Shown here in pieces: positions 42,809 to 51,817 of a stretch of DNA of 64,000 nt. The notes beneath the pieces are model-generated. The model was not told the origin of the DNA. It did not search any database and saw nothing but the letters and a program-made list of their open reading frames with translations. The translations under genes and the position numbers were made by a program. The first letter of the stretch is position 1; every line of letters begins with the position of its first letter. The stretch is from Armatimonadota bacterium (GTDB lineage Bacteria; Armatimonadota; UBA5829; DSUL01), in the NCBI GenBank assembly GCA_025998755.1, contig AP024674.1, forward strand, positions 1,040,162-1,104,161, given 5' to 3'.

Positions 42809-43519
42809 TTACACCGGAACCCCGTGGTCCCGGATCTCGAACTTATAACCCACCCCCCAGATGGTGGTAATGCGGCAAGGGCTGCCGTCCACCTGGATCT
42901 TCCGGCGCAGCCTTTTGACGTGCTGATCCACAGTGCGCTCGTCACCGTAGAACTCCTGATAAGCCCAGACCTGTTCGAGGAGCTGCTCCCGAGTAAAGAC
43001 CCGGTTGCGATGCTTCGCAAAATGCCACAGCAGGTCGAATTCCTTCGGCGTGAGGTCCACGGTGATATCGCCCATCCGCACTTCACGGCTCACCCGGCTG
43101 ACCGTCATGCCGGGCAGGGTGAGAACCTGGGCCTCCTCCGAGGCAGGCGAAAGAGCCACTCGACGCAGAACCGCCCGCACGCGCGCCAGAAGCTCGCGCG
43201 GACTGAAGGGTTTGACGACATAGTCGTCGGCTCCCATCTCCAGCCCAAGGATGCGGTCCACTTCATCCCCTCGTGCGGTCAGTGCGATCACCGGGATGCT
43301 GCCCATGCGTCGGAGCTCCCGAAGAACAGTCAGCCCGTCCATCTCCGGCAGCATAATGTCCAGCACGACCAGGTCCGGATGGAACTCCTGAACGGCAACC
43401 AGGCTGGACGATCCGTCTTCGACGCACGACACCTCGAAACCGGCGTTGGTGAAGTATTCCGAGAGCAGGCTGCGGACTCCCTCGTCGTCGTCCACAACCA
43501 GAATGCGTTGCTTGGTCAT
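42809..43519 (-). CDS. OmpR/PhoB-family response regulator
   Basis: A 236-residue regulator. The receiver domain starts KQRILVVDDDEGVRSLL and has the phosphoacceptor Asp in LVVLDIMLPEMDG. The C-terminal winged helix has FDLLWHFAKHRNRVFTREQLLEQVW and DERTVDQHVKRLRRKIQVDG, the DNA-binding signature. It is first in a two-gene operon with its kinase. The target genes are unknown. Confidence 0.95.
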   Translation of the reverse strand: MTKQRILVVDDDEGVRSLLSEYFTNAGFEVSCVEDGSSSLVAVQEFHPDLVVLDIMLPEMDGLTVLRELRRMGSIPVIALTARGDEVDRILGLEMGADDYVVKPFSPRELLARVRAVLRRVALSPASEEAQVLTLPGMTVSRVSREVRMGDITVDLTPKEFDLLWHFAKHRNRVFTREQLLEQVWAYQEFYGDERTVDQHVKRLRRKIQVDGSPCRITTIWGVGYKFEIRDHGVPV

Positions 43520-43714
43520 GCGGAGTGCGTCTACCCTCCCCTTCCGGCGCATCCCCGATACCGGGATGCGCCCACAACGGAATCCCCTGGGATTCCCCCG
43601 ACATTCATATCAATCATAAAAAGTACTAGGTCAAAAGTCAAGAGGCCAAGGATTTCACACTCATGTTCGGAAGGCTGTCAGACCATTCAAACTGTTGAAG
43701 AGGCCTCGTAAGGA

Positions 43715-44812
43715 TTACCTCAACGCAGCTGCAACCAGATTGGTTATGCGACGACGTGTGCGACGGATTTTTGACGCATCATTGTCCGTACACACCCGAT
43801 TGGTGAGGAGCACGATGCACAGTTCCTCCGAGGGCGAAACGAGCACCATCGTGCCCGTGAAACCAGTGTGTCCGAAAAGATCCGGGGGTAGCAGGTCGCC
43901 GGAAGGCAGCATCTGGTTGCCCTGGCAGAACCACCCGAACGACTGGCCGCCTAGATCTGGTGGGATCTGGCTGGTGGTATAACGACGCAGCGTGAGGCGG
44001 CTGAGCATTCGTGGGCCGTCTTCCCACCCCATCAACACGTGACAGAACCGCAGCACGTCGGGCACGGTCGAAAAAAGGCCCGCGTTCCCGCTTATCCCGC
44101 CGAGCCTCCAGGCGTTCCCGTCGTGCACCTCCCCGACAATCTCGCGCGGCCGGGCCGGACAGTTGGCAGTGGAAGCGATGCGTTCTGCAACCTCCGGGGC
44201 GGGACAGTAACCCGTGTCCACCATCCCCAGAGGTTCCCACACGTCCCGCCGCAGGATCTCTTGCAGGGATCCACCACTCACCTGCTCGCAGACTAGGCCC
44301 AGCAGAATGTAGCCCAGACAGCTGTATTCGTAACGGGCACCCGGCGCAGCGGCAAGCGGCAAGGACAGCAAGCGCTCAAAGGCCTCTTCCTTCGTGGACG
44401 TTCCCGTGTAAAGATCAACCCAGGCCGGCAGACCGGATGTGTGCGTGAGGAGGTGACGCAAAGTGACGCCGCTCAGATGGGGCAATGCTCTGTCGGGGAA
44501 GAAATCCGAGACCTCCTGAAGCAGGCTGATCCTTCCTTGCTCCACCAACCTGAGGGCCAGCAGCGCGGCGGTCATCGGCTTGGTTACCGACGCCATGTCG
44601 AAGATGGTGTCTGGCCTCATGGGCTGGTTGCGGCTGGGGGACAGAGTGCCGCAGCAGCTCAGAAAAACCACTTTGCCGCCCCTGGACACAGCGCATACCG
44701 CACCGGGGAAGGCTCCCGCCTGACTCTCCTCGTCCAGCACGTCAGAGATAACCCGCAGACGGTCGGGATCCATGGACTGATCCAGCGGATTGGCAAGAGG
44801 TAAGTCTTTCAT
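43715..44812 (-). CDS. serine hydrolase of the beta-lactamase (class C-like) family
   Basis: A 365-residue protein starting at the ATG at 44812 (GGAGAG 8 bases upstream). The S-x-x-K motif is in FDMASVTKPMTAALLALRL, and LRHLLTHTSGLPAW is the usual family segment. The Y-x-N motif reads YEYSCLGYILLG, with Cys in place of Asn. The third motif is probably FGHTGFTGT. No signal peptide is seen, so it may be a cytoplasmic esterase or peptidase rather than a resistance enzyme. Confidence 0.85.
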   Translation of the reverse strand: MKDLPLANPLDQSMDPDRLRVISDVLDEESQAGAFPGAVCAVSRGGKVVFLSCCGTLSPSRNQPMRPDTIFDMASVTKPMTAALLALRLVEQGRISLLQEVSDFFPDRALPHLSGVTLRHLLTHTSGLPAWVDLYTGTSTKEEAFERLLSLPLAAAPGARYEYSCLGYILLGLVCEQVSGGSLQEILRRDVWEPLGMVDTGYCPAPEVAERIASTANCPARPREIVGEVHDGNAWRLGGISGNAGLFSTVPDVLRFCHVLMGWEDGPRMLSRLTLRRYTTSQIPPDLGGQSFGWFCQGNQMLPSGDLLPPDLFGHTGFTGTMVLVSPSEELCIVLLTNRVCTDNDASKIRRTRRRITNLVAAALR

Positions 44813-45017
44813 CGGTAATCTCTCCGCATCCGGACCTCCGGGCAACCAACCGGGAACCTGCCAGCACAGGATAACGGAAATTTCACCGGGTGGAAACGGG
44901 CAGGCAACTGCGGCCCTCTACAATGCGAATCGTAGACGCGACCACTGATTGCCTCCTCACTCCGGTCCCTCCCGAGGAGGGGCACGTGCGAGACGACTTG
45001 CTACTCGCTAGCCGCCC

Positions 45018-45060
45018 GGGGGCGTTTCACTTGCGCCGGTGAAGCGCCCCCACCCCTTTT
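45018..45060 (+). terminator. terminator-like hairpin with no upstream protein gene
   Basis: GGGGGCGTTTCAC (45018-45030) pairs with GTGAAGCGCCCCC (45039-45051), 13 bp with one G-T pair and an eight-base loop, followed by ACCCCTTTT. The T-tract lies on the plus side only. Confidence 0.6.
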
Positions 45061-45079
45061 GCCCTCCACGCTAAGGCTA

Positions 45080-45108
45080 TTGCGGCCCCCGACGGAGGCC
45101 GATATAAT
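45080..45108 (+). promoter_or_regulatory. promoter of the rpsF-ssb-rpsR operon
   Basis: TTGCGG (45080-45085), a 17-base spacer and a perfect TATAAT (45103-45108). Transcription would start near 45115, giving a GC-rich leader of about 113 bases before rpsF. Confidence 0.7.
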
Positions 45109-45227
45109 GGGCGTTTGTTGGACGCGGCCTTCTGCAGACGCAGTGCCGCCTTCACTTCCCGCCCGGGGCTTCACTCGCGGCCGCGGGCTCTTGTGAGATT
45201 ACTACACGATCCATGGGAGGTAGCCAT

Positions 45228-45791
45228 TTGCGAGAGTACGAGTGTCTGTACATTCTGCACCCCGGACTGTCCGAAGAGGACGTCACCGCCATGTCCGAGC
45301 GCTTCTGCCAGGTCGTGCGCGACAACGGCGGCGAAGTGCTATGCGTGAATCCCTGGGGTAAGCGCCGGCTGGCCTACGAGATCGCCCACTGCAAAGAGGG
45401 GATCTACATCCAGATGAGGCTGAACGGCGACTCCAGAGCCACGGGCGAGCTGGACCAGGCTCTGCGGTTTTCCGAACACGCTCTGCGTCATCTGATCGTC
45501 CGCGCGGACGAACTGGACCCTGCGGCCACGAACGAGATCCCTGAGCAGCTGCCAGAGCCCACGCTGGATGATTATGACGCCCGCAGAGGACGCAGCCCGC
45601 GGCCGGAGGCTGTTGAAGAAGCAGAGGAAGTCGTTGCTGAGGGCGAGGAGTCCGCTGAGGTTGCGGCTGACGAGGCTGCCGGCGAAGAAGGTGAGGCAAC
45701 GGCTGAGGCCGGAGAGCCAGCGGAAGAGACGGCTCCCGAGCCTGCGGCAGCGGAACCTGCCACTGAAGTGGCCGAAGAGGAGCAGGCCTAG
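45228..45791 (+). CDS. rpsF: 30S ribosomal protein S6 with acidic C-terminal extension
   Basis: The S6 core covers residues 1-95 (REYECLYILHPGLSEEDV; NPWGKRRLAYEIAHCKEGIY; DQALRFSEHALRHLIVR). The start is TTG at 45228 with GGGAGG 7 bases upstream; S6 proteins begin at this point. An extra tail of about 90 residues is almost wholly Glu, Ala and Pro. S6 pairs with S18 on the small-subunit platform, and rpsR is two genes downstream. Acidic S6 tails are known elsewhere, but this one is long. Confidence 0.95.
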   Translation: MREYECLYILHPGLSEEDVTAMSERFCQVVRDNGGEVLCVNPWGKRRLAYEIAHCKEGIYIQMRLNGDSRATGELDQALRFSEHALRHLIVRADELDPAATNEIPEQLPEPTLDDYDARRGRSPRPEAVEEAEEVVAEGEESAEVAADEAAGEEGEATAEAGEPAEETAPEPAAAEPATEVAEEEQA

Positions 45792-45839
45792 GCGGGTCGC
45801 CACATTTTCCGCTGATTCTAACGGGAGGAGGGCTCACCC

Positions 45840-46268
45840 TTGCTGAACAGGATCATTCTGATCGGACGTCTGACGCGCGATCCCGAGCTGCGCTACACCC
45901 CTCAGGGGACGCCGGTGGCCGGCTTCGGCCTGGCTGTGGACAGGCCTCGCAGCAGCCGTGACGCCGAACGCCAGACGGATTTCATTGACATCGTCTGCTG
46001 GCGGCAGTCGGCCGAGTTTGCCGCGAACTACCTCACCAAGGGGCGGTTGGTGGCCATCGAGGGACGCCTTCAGATCCGCGACTGGGTTGGGCAGGACGGT
46101 GTGAAGCGCCGCAGCGCCGAGGTGGTGGCCGACAACGTGCGGCCGCTGGACAGGCCGCGGACTGCGGAAGCCGGAGAACCTGTGCCGACTCCCGCAGCGG
46201 AAGACAGCTTTGACGACATACCCGCAGACGTGCCGGACGCTTACGACGATCCGTTCGTGGACGAATAA
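45840..46268 (+). CDS. ssb: single-stranded DNA-binding protein
   Basis: A 142-residue SSB with TTG start and GGAGGAGGG upstream. The OB-fold is clear: NRIILIGRLTRDPELRYTPQG, TDFIDIVCWRQSAEFAANYL and KGRLVAIEGRLQIRDW. A disordered acidic tail ends DDPFVDE, a variant of the usual DDIPF tip that recruits repair proteins, extended by three residues. Its place between rpsF and rpsR is the standard bacterial order. Confidence 0.95.
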   Translation: MLNRIILIGRLTRDPELRYTPQGTPVAGFGLAVDRPRSSRDAERQTDFIDIVCWRQSAEFAANYLTKGRLVAIEGRLQIRDWVGQDGVKRRSAEVVADNVRPLDRPRTAEAGEPVPTPAAEDSFDDIPADVPDAYDDPFVDE

Positions 46269-46324
46269 GCTTACCGGCGGCGCGCTGGCGCGCGTGCTGA
46301 AGATTCTGGAGAAAGACTGAAGAT

Positions 46325-46567
46325 ATGGCTTCGACGAAGAGATCCGGACGGTATCGCAGGGGGCGCAGGAAGGTCTGCTCCTTCTGCGTGGACGCAATCG
46401 AGATCATCGACTACAAGAACGTCTCGCGGCTGCGCCGCTTCCTGACGGAGCGCGGCAAGATCGTGCCGCGACATACGTCGGGCAACTGCGCCAAGCATCA
46501 GAGGATGATGGCGCGCGCCATCAAGCGCGCGCGTCACGTGGCGCTGCTGCCGTTTGTGGTCAAGTAA
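46325..46567 (+). CDS. rpsR: 30S ribosomal protein S18
   Basis: An 80-residue S18. It contains [18 protein letters not shown] and [31 protein letters not shown] in succession. Two Cys near the N-terminus, one later Cys and a His suggest a zinc-binding form. GGAGAAAG precedes the ATG. It is last in the operon; a terminator follows. Confidence 0.96.
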   Translation: MASTKRSGRYRRGRRKVCSFCVDAIEIIDYKNVSRLRRFLTERGKIVPRHTSGNCAKHQRMMARAIKRARHVALLPFVVK

Positions 46568-46611
46568 GCACACACAATACACTACCGTTTCGCACTGAAG
46601 TGTAAAAAATC

Positions 46612-46643
46612 CGGGCCGCCTCGTCACAGGGGCGGCCCGTTTT
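46612..46643 (+). terminator. rho-independent terminator of the rpsF operon
   Basis: CGGGCCGCC (46612-46620) pairs with GGCGGCCCG (46631-46639), followed by TTTT. Confidence 0.88.
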
Positions 46644-46763
46644 CCTGCGAGCGCTCGGGAGGCAGAAGGCGCGCTCAGTGTTGTAAGATAGCGCGGAGGA
46701 CGCTGCAGGCATTCACGCCGACGCGTCCTGCAAAAGCATCTCGGAGAGAGGGCCGGAGACACA

Positions 46764-48092
46764 GTGCCAAAGATAACACTCATCGGCGCGGGCAGCGTCA
46801 TCTTCGCCCGTGCCCTGCTTCAGGACATTCTTTCGTTCGAGGAGCTCAGGGACTCGGAGATCTCCCTGCACGATATTGACGAGGAGCGCCTTCGCGTTGC
46901 GGAGGTTATGGCCAACAAGGTTGCCGCAGCGCTGGGCGCCCACCCGAAGATCTCAGCGTCGCTGGACCGCCGTCAGGCGTTGGAGGGATCAGATTACGCG
47001 ATCAACATGGTGCAGATCGGTGGCTACAAGCCCTGCACCGTAACGGATTTCGAGGTCCCCAAGAAATATGGTCTGCAACAGACTATCGCCGACACGCTGG
47101 GAATCGGGGGGATTTTCCGCGCGCTCCGAACCATCCCGCTGATGTGGGACATGGCCTCGGACATGCTGGACGTTTGTCCGGACGTCACCTTCCTGAACTA
47201 CGTCAACCCGATGGCCATGAACACCGCCGCATGGGCACGCGCCACGGATATTCCCATCGTGGGCCTGTGCCACAGCGTGCAGGGAACGGCAATGATGCTC
47301 TGCGGCGACATCGGTGTGCCCTACGAGGAGGTCAACTACCTATGCGCCGGCATCAACCACATGGCCTTTTTCCTGCGATTCGAGCGTAACGGTGAAGACC
47401 TCTATCCGCTCATCCACAAGGTCTACGATGAAGGTCGAGTGCCGGACTGGAACCGGGTGCGCTATGAGATGCTGAAGCGCCTGGGCTACTTCGTCACGGA
47501 GTCCAGCGAGCACTTTGCCGAATACGTGCCCTACTTCATCAAGAAGTCTCATCCGGAGCTCATTGAGCGGTTCAACATTCCGATAGACGAGTACATCCGA
47601 CGTTGCATCGCTCAGAACGAAGGCTGGGAGAAGATGCGCGAGGAGATGATGGGCGACCAGGAAATCACGGTCGGGCGCAGTCTCGAGTATGGGTCTCTCA
47701 TCATCCACAGCATGGAGACCGGGACCCCCCGAGTCATCTACGGGAACGTTCTGAACGACGGGTTGATTGACAATCTGCCGGCGGAGTGCGCCGTGGAGGT
47801 GCCCTGCCTGATAGACCGTAACGGCATCCAGCCTGTTCGCGTGGGCGCTCTGCCGCCTCAGCTCGCGGCGATCATCCAGACCAACGTGAACGTGCAGATC
47901 CTGACCGTGGAGGCGCTGCTGACCGGAAACAAGGATCACGTGTTCCATGCCGCCATGATGGATCCGCACACGTCATCTGAGCTGACGCTGGACGAGATCT
48001 GGGCGCTGGTAAACGATATGTTCGAGGCGCACGAAGGGTGGCTCCCGGAGCTGCAGGGGACGGTGGACCGCCTGAAGTGCGCGTGGGCCTGA
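46764..48092 (+). CDS. GH4 family glycosidase (alpha-galactosidase/alpha-glucosidase type)
   Basis: A 442-residue NAD- and metal-dependent glycosidase with a GTG start. The Rossmann opening KITLIGAGSVIFARALLQDI binds NAD, and the metal site is probably the Cys of IVGLCHSVQG and the His of CAGINHMAFFLRFE, as in the MelA group. Family 4 enzymes cleave through an oxidation-elimination route inside the cell. The sequence fits alpha-galactosidase or alpha-glucosidase; the two cannot be separated by eye. It is the first of three genes in a row. Confidence 0.9.
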   Translation: MPKITLIGAGSVIFARALLQDILSFEELRDSEISLHDIDEERLRVAEVMANKVAAALGAHPKISASLDRRQALEGSDYAINMVQIGGYKPCTVTDFEVPKKYGLQQTIADTLGIGGIFRALRTIPLMWDMASDMLDVCPDVTFLNYVNPMAMNTAAWARATDIPIVGLCHSVQGTAMMLCGDIGVPYEEVNYLCAGINHMAFFLRFERNGEDLYPLIHKVYDEGRVPDWNRVRYEMLKRLGYFVTESSEHFAEYVPYFIKKSHPELIERFNIPIDEYIRRCIAQNEGWEKMREEMMGDQEITVGRSLEYGSLIIHSMETGTPRVIYGNVLNDGLIDNLPAECAVEVPCLIDRNGIQPVRVGALPPQLAAIIQTNVNVQILTVEALLTGNKDHVFHAAMMDPHTSSELTLDEIWALVNDMFEAHEGWLPELQGTVDRLKCAWA

Positions 48093-48102
48093 TCTGCGGA
48101 AA

Positions 48103-48714
48103 GTGACCGCAAACGCAAAAGAAAAGACTCGCAAGAGCGTGGAGGGGAGACGCTCTCCCCTCCGCCTCGAGTATGACTTCACCCTGGAAGACGCCCTGGC
48201 GTTCAACGAGTATCACTTCCGGCGTTCGCCGGCCGGGCGGCGTGCCAGGCTGAGACATATGTTCCTGCCGCCTGCCATCTGGATGGGACTTGCGCTGGGC
48301 TTCGAGGCGTTTGTGGGGGGCGATGCGAATCACTCCTTCGCCGTCGCCCTGGCAGCCGTTTCGGCGATGTGGATCCTGACGGCCCCTCTGTTTCTAGCCC
48401 GGCAGATCCGCCGCAGCGTTCAGAGAATGTATGGCGAAGGCCGGAACAGAGCGCTGTTGGGGCGCCACGTAATGACCGTCTCATCCGAGGGGGTGACGGA
48501 TGAAGGTCCGAGCACGCGCACCCAGACCCGCTGGGAATCCGTTGAGCGGATTGCGCGATCGGCGGATCATCTTTTCATCTATCTGAACGCTGTCGCCGCC
48601 CACGTGGTCCCGGCCCGGGCCTTCCGCATTCGTAGTGAGTTCGAGCGTTTTGCGGATTCCGTGCGCCAACTGGCCGGTCCGGCGGCCGATAGTGACTCAA
48701 AGAGAGGCAACTGA
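48103..48714 (+). CDS. YcxB-like membrane protein
   Basis: A 203-residue protein with GTG start. An N-terminal LRLEYDFTLEDALAFNEYH precedes two TM helices (FLPPAIWMGLALGFEAFV; FAVALAAVSAMWILTAPLF). The C-terminal domain (HVMTVSSEGVTDEGPSTRTQTRWESV; LFIYLNAVAAHVVPARAF) matches the YcxB-like pattern. Function is not known. Its stop overlaps the start of the NUDIX gene. Confidence 0.75.
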   Translation: MTANAKEKTRKSVEGRRSPLRLEYDFTLEDALAFNEYHFRRSPAGRRARLRHMFLPPAIWMGLALGFEAFVGGDANHSFAVALAAVSAMWILTAPLFLARQIRRSVQRMYGEGRNRALLGRHVMTVSSEGVTDEGPSTRTQTRWESVERIARSADHLFIYLNAVAAHVVPARAFRIRSEFERFADSVRQLAGPAADSDSKRGN

Positions 48715-49334
48715 TGGCCGCTCCAGACTGGTTGGATTGGGTCCTTCGAGTTCAGGCCATTGCACAGAGCGGCCTGGCCTATGTGAGAGATCCCTACGAC
48801 CGCGACCGCTACGAGCAGATCCGCGATCTCTGCGCGGAGTTTATGGCCCGCTTTTCAGGAGAGGCCCCGCAACGGGTGCGCGAACTCTTCGCCTCGGAAG
48901 AGGGATACGCCACCCCGAAGGTAGACGTCCGTGCGGCGGCCTTCCGAGAGGGGAAGGTGCTGCTGGTGCGGGAAAAGGCCGACGGGCTCTGGACCCTGCC
49001 GGGAGGCTGGGCCGATGTCTGGGAAACCCCTTCTCAGGCGGCCCTGAAGGAGCTCCGGGAGGAGTCCGGATTCGAGGGACGCATCCTGAAGCTGGCTGCC
49101 ATTCTGGACCGCGACGCTCAGGGTCATCCCCGCTGCCCGTGGCGTATTTACAAGGTGTTCTTCCTGTGTGAGATCGTCGGCGGCAGCCCGTCGCCGGATC
49201 GTGAGATCGAGGAAGTGGGTTTCTTCGACCCGCTTGAACTGCCGCCTCTTTCCATCAACCGGACCACGCAGTCCCAGGTGCTCCGCATGCTGGAGCATTA
49301 CCGCAACCCGTCTCTGCCCGCCGACTTTGACTGA
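48714..49334 (+). CDS. NUDIX hydrolase with N-terminal helical domain
   Basis: A 206-residue hydrolase of nucleoside-diphosphate-linked compounds. An N-terminal domain of about 65 residues (LRVQAIAQSGLAYVRDPYDR) is the NUDIX_N type found on ADP-ribose-like pyrophosphatases. The Nudix box is GWADVWETPSQAALKELREESGF, in two parts, with Lys for Arg in the R-E pair and the E-E pair intact. The start overlaps the upstream stop. Confidence 0.9.
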   Translation: MAAPDWLDWVLRVQAIAQSGLAYVRDPYDRDRYEQIRDLCAEFMARFSGEAPQRVRELFASEEGYATPKVDVRAAAFREGKVLLVREKADGLWTLPGGWADVWETPSQAALKELREESGFEGRILKLAAILDRDAQGHPRCPWRIYKVFFLCEIVGGSPSPDREIEEVGFFDPLELPPLSINRTTQSQVLRMLEHYRNPSLPADFD

Positions 49335-49861
49335 CCGGCCCAGGCAACACGGCGTTATCGACAATGCCCCGAGCTGGAATCAGCAGGCTGTTCTCGTCTT
49401 CCCCGGGTGCAATCTTGTTGTTGCCTCCCGCTCACACCTCCCGCGCCGCGAACGGTCGCCCTTCCCGGCCCGAACCGTTGCTGAAGCTTTAGCGCACTTC
49501 TCGATCGGTCTGGCCGTCTGTCCGAATAGTCGCCGCCGCGATGGTCCGGCCGCCTGGACTTTTTGCTATTTTTGACAAGGCGACACATGCGATCGCCGGG
49601 CCGACGGACTGCTACGCATTGCAGGCGAGGCAGGCTCTGTGGAGTATCAGCAGCGCGCAAGCGGTCACAGAGGTAATAATGATTTGTGCTGGCACGAATG
49701 CGCGGGGCTTTTCCCTCCCGCCCCCCCCGTGAGAGCAATCCTTGCGTGCCGGCAGGCGCTCAAAGCCGGCGTCAATCTTTGTTGCCATTCCAGCAGCCAG
49801 ACCAAGCCGGGCCAGGAAAGCGGCCATTGCGCAATAGAGGAGATGGCAGGAGGACGAGTAA
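49335..49861. other. 527-base gene-free stretch with one terminator
   Basis: No frame here looks like a gene; the longest open frames are GC-driven shadows. It holds a plus-strand terminator at 49544. TTGACA occurs at 49572-49577, but no -10 box follows at the right spacing. The last 30 bases carry the GGAGG RBS of the PhyH gene. Confidence 0.5.
49544..49569 (+). terminator. probable terminator of the GH4-YcxB-NUDIX transcript
   Basis: A six-bp stem with tetraloop (GTCCGG/CTGGAC, one G-T pair) at 49544-49559 is followed by TTTTTGCTATTTTT. It lies 210 bases past the NUDIX stop. Confidence 0.55.
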
Positions 49862-50638
49862 ATGCTTTCATCCGAACAGATCGCCTTCTACCGGGAGAAT
49901 GGCTTTCTCTTGGTGCCCAGTCTTCTGACAACTGATGAAGCCGCCGCTTACCGGCGCGAGTGTCACGCGCTGGCGGAACGGCTCAGCCGGGAGCGCAACA
50001 TTGACGCCACCTGGGGCAGCGCCCGCGAGGCCGTACCGGCAGCAAACAGCACGGTGATCCTGCACTGCCACGACGCGCAGTTCCATTCGGCGGCTTTTAC
50101 GCGTCTGCTTGTGGATCCGCGCTTTACTGAGACGGCATCCGACTTGCTGGGCAGTCCGAACGTGCAGCTTCACCATACCAAAATGTTCATCAAGCCTCCC
50201 GAGAAGGGCTCTCCTTTTCCAATGCACCAGGACTACCCCTACTTCCCGCACGAGCGCCACACGATGATGGCGGCTATATTTTTCTTTGACGACGCCCCGG
50301 AGGAGAAGGGATGCGTCCGTGTTTATCCGGGTAGTCACAAGCTGGGCCCCCTGGAGCATTCCGCCGAAGGGGGCTGGCATTTGCCGCCCCAAGAGTATCC
50401 GCTCGACCAAGCGGTAAGCTGCCCAGCGAAAGCCGGAGACGTGCTCTTCTTCAGCTACCTGACGATTCACGGATCTGGAATCAACACCAGTTCGGAGGCG
50501 CGAACCACCCTCCTGATCCAGTTCCGCGACCCGGAAGACCGCCCGACCCAGGACGTCCACCGCTCGCGCGGTCAGGGGATGATGCTGGCCGGGATAGACC
50601 CTCTTTTGCCACCGACGGGCCCGGGCATGGGACCGTAG
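49862..50638 (+). CDS. phytanoyl-CoA dioxygenase (PhyH) family protein
   Basis: A 258-residue Fe(II)/2-oxoglutarate oxygenase. Iron ligands are H122 and D124 (PMHQDYPYFPH) and H203 (LTIHGSGIN), and R214 probably binds 2-oxoglutarate. The N-terminal FYRENGFLLVPSLLT is the usual family opening. GGAGG precedes the ATG. Family members hydroxylate diverse small molecules, so the substrate is unknown. It precedes the serine acetyltransferase by about 100 bases. Confidence 0.9.
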   Translation: MLSSEQIAFYRENGFLLVPSLLTTDEAAAYRRECHALAERLSRERNIDATWGSAREAVPAANSTVILHCHDAQFHSAAFTRLLVDPRFTETASDLLGSPNVQLHHTKMFIKPPEKGSPFPMHQDYPYFPHERHTMMAAIFFFDDAPEEKGCVRVYPGSHKLGPLEHSAEGGWHLPPQEYPLDQAVSCPAKAGDVLFFSYLTIHGSGINTSSEARTTLLIQFRDPEDRPTQDVHRSRGQGMMLAGIDPLLPPTGPGMGP

Positions 50639-50735
50639 CGGAAGGCCGCCCCTTGGTGATACCCTGCGGTGACGGGCGAAGATCCGCCCGCGGCGCCGGA
50701 GGGACCACCGGCTGCTGGGAGAGGGTGACGCGAAC

Positions 50736-51683
50736 ATGTTTGCCGAACACACGGACATCCCCGGACGCGAGGAATGCGGAGAGATACCGGAGATCGTGGA
50801 GGGACTCCTGGCTTCCTACCGCGAGTTGGGTGGCATCAATCATCTTGAAGGCGCCAACCTGCCCAACCGTGAGGCCATCCAGGGGATTACCGATGATCTC
50901 CTGAAGCTCGTCTTTCCCGGGTTCTACGAGGACGACGGGCTGCGATCCTCGGCGGTGCAATACGTGGTGGGAGCGCGCATCACGTCCCTGGCGGAAAGGC
51001 TGATCGCCGAAGTGGAGCGCAGTCTGCGCTACGGTGGACGCGAAAGCGTATCCCGCTCCGATGCGGAAGAGATCGTCTGCCGTTTCCTGAAGTCCATCCC
51101 GGAGACCAGAAGGCGACTGGCGCTGGACGTGCAGGCGGCCTATGAGGGAGACCCGGCAGCCGTCAGCGGCGAGGAGGTTATTCTGGCCTATCCCGGTCTG
51201 ACGGCCATCGCCGTGCAGCGTCTGGCGCATACACTCTACAACCTGAAAGTGCCGCTCATCCCCCGAATGATGACGGAGATAGCGCACTCCGCCACAGGAA
51301 TTGATATTCACCCCGGCGCGCAGATCGGCGAATTCTTTTTCATCGACCACGGCACCGGCGTAGTCATCGGCGAGACCACAATCATCGGAGACCGGGTGAA
51401 GATCTATCAGGGCGTCACCCTGGGGGCCAAAAGCTTCAAGAAGGACAAGGACGGCAACATCGTCAAGGGCGGCAAGCGCCATCCCACCATCGAGGATGAT
51501 GTCACGATCTACGCTGGAGCCACCATTCTGGGCGGAGACACGGTCATCGGCCGGGGTTCGGTCATCGGAGGCAACGTTTGGCTGCTGGAGTCGGTCCCTC
51601 CGTACTCCCTGGTCACCTATCAGGAGGGCGAGACACGCAAGGCAAGCCTTCTGGCTGAGCCGGACCTGGGCGGCGGCATCTAG
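50736..51683 (+). CDS. cysE: serine O-acetyltransferase (EpsC/SrpH type)
   Basis: A 315-residue enzyme that makes O-acetylserine for cysteine synthesis. After a long helical N-terminus comes the left-handed beta-helix of hexapeptide repeats: [21 protein letters not shown], split by [20 protein letters not shown] and VTLGAKSF, then [19 protein letters not shown]. The Asp-His pair in FFIDHGTG is catalytic in the family. The N-terminus is longer than in E. coli CysE, as in the SrpH/EpsC group. Confidence 0.92.
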   Translation: MFAEHTDIPGREECGEIPEIVEGLLASYRELGGINHLEGANLPNREAIQGITDDLLKLVFPGFYEDDGLRSSAVQYVVGARITSLAERLIAEVERSLRYGGRESVSRSDAEEIVCRFLKSIPETRRRLALDVQAAYEGDPAAVSGEEVILAYPGLTAIAVQRLAHTLYNLKVPLIPRMMTEIAHSATGIDIHPGAQIGEFFFIDHGTGVVIGETTIIGDRVKIYQGVTLGAKSFKKDKDGNIVKGGKRHPTIEDDVTIYAGATILGGDTVIGRGSVIGGNVWLLESVPPYSLVTYQEGETRKASLLAEPDLGGGI

Positions 51684-51817
51684 GCGCTATTGCGCCGAAC
51701 CTCCCGCCATAGCATCTGAGCTCTCCGGCTAGCCTCGCCCCGTTCCGCGGGAACCTTTTCCTGCCGGATGCGTTCGTCGTAATGATTGCGACCCTTTCGC
51801 GGAGGTTAGAGGCTTCT

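Larger units (their letters stand above)
44813..45227. other. gene-free stretch: possible small RNA, terminator and rpsF promoter
   Basis: No reading frame is convincing. From left to right it holds TACAAT at 44919, a region with short GC-rich stems, a terminator-like hairpin at 45018-45051 and the rpsF promoter at 45080-45108 with a leader of about 113 bases. The protein gene to the left runs the other way, so the hairpin has no protein gene feeding it. Confidence 0.6.
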
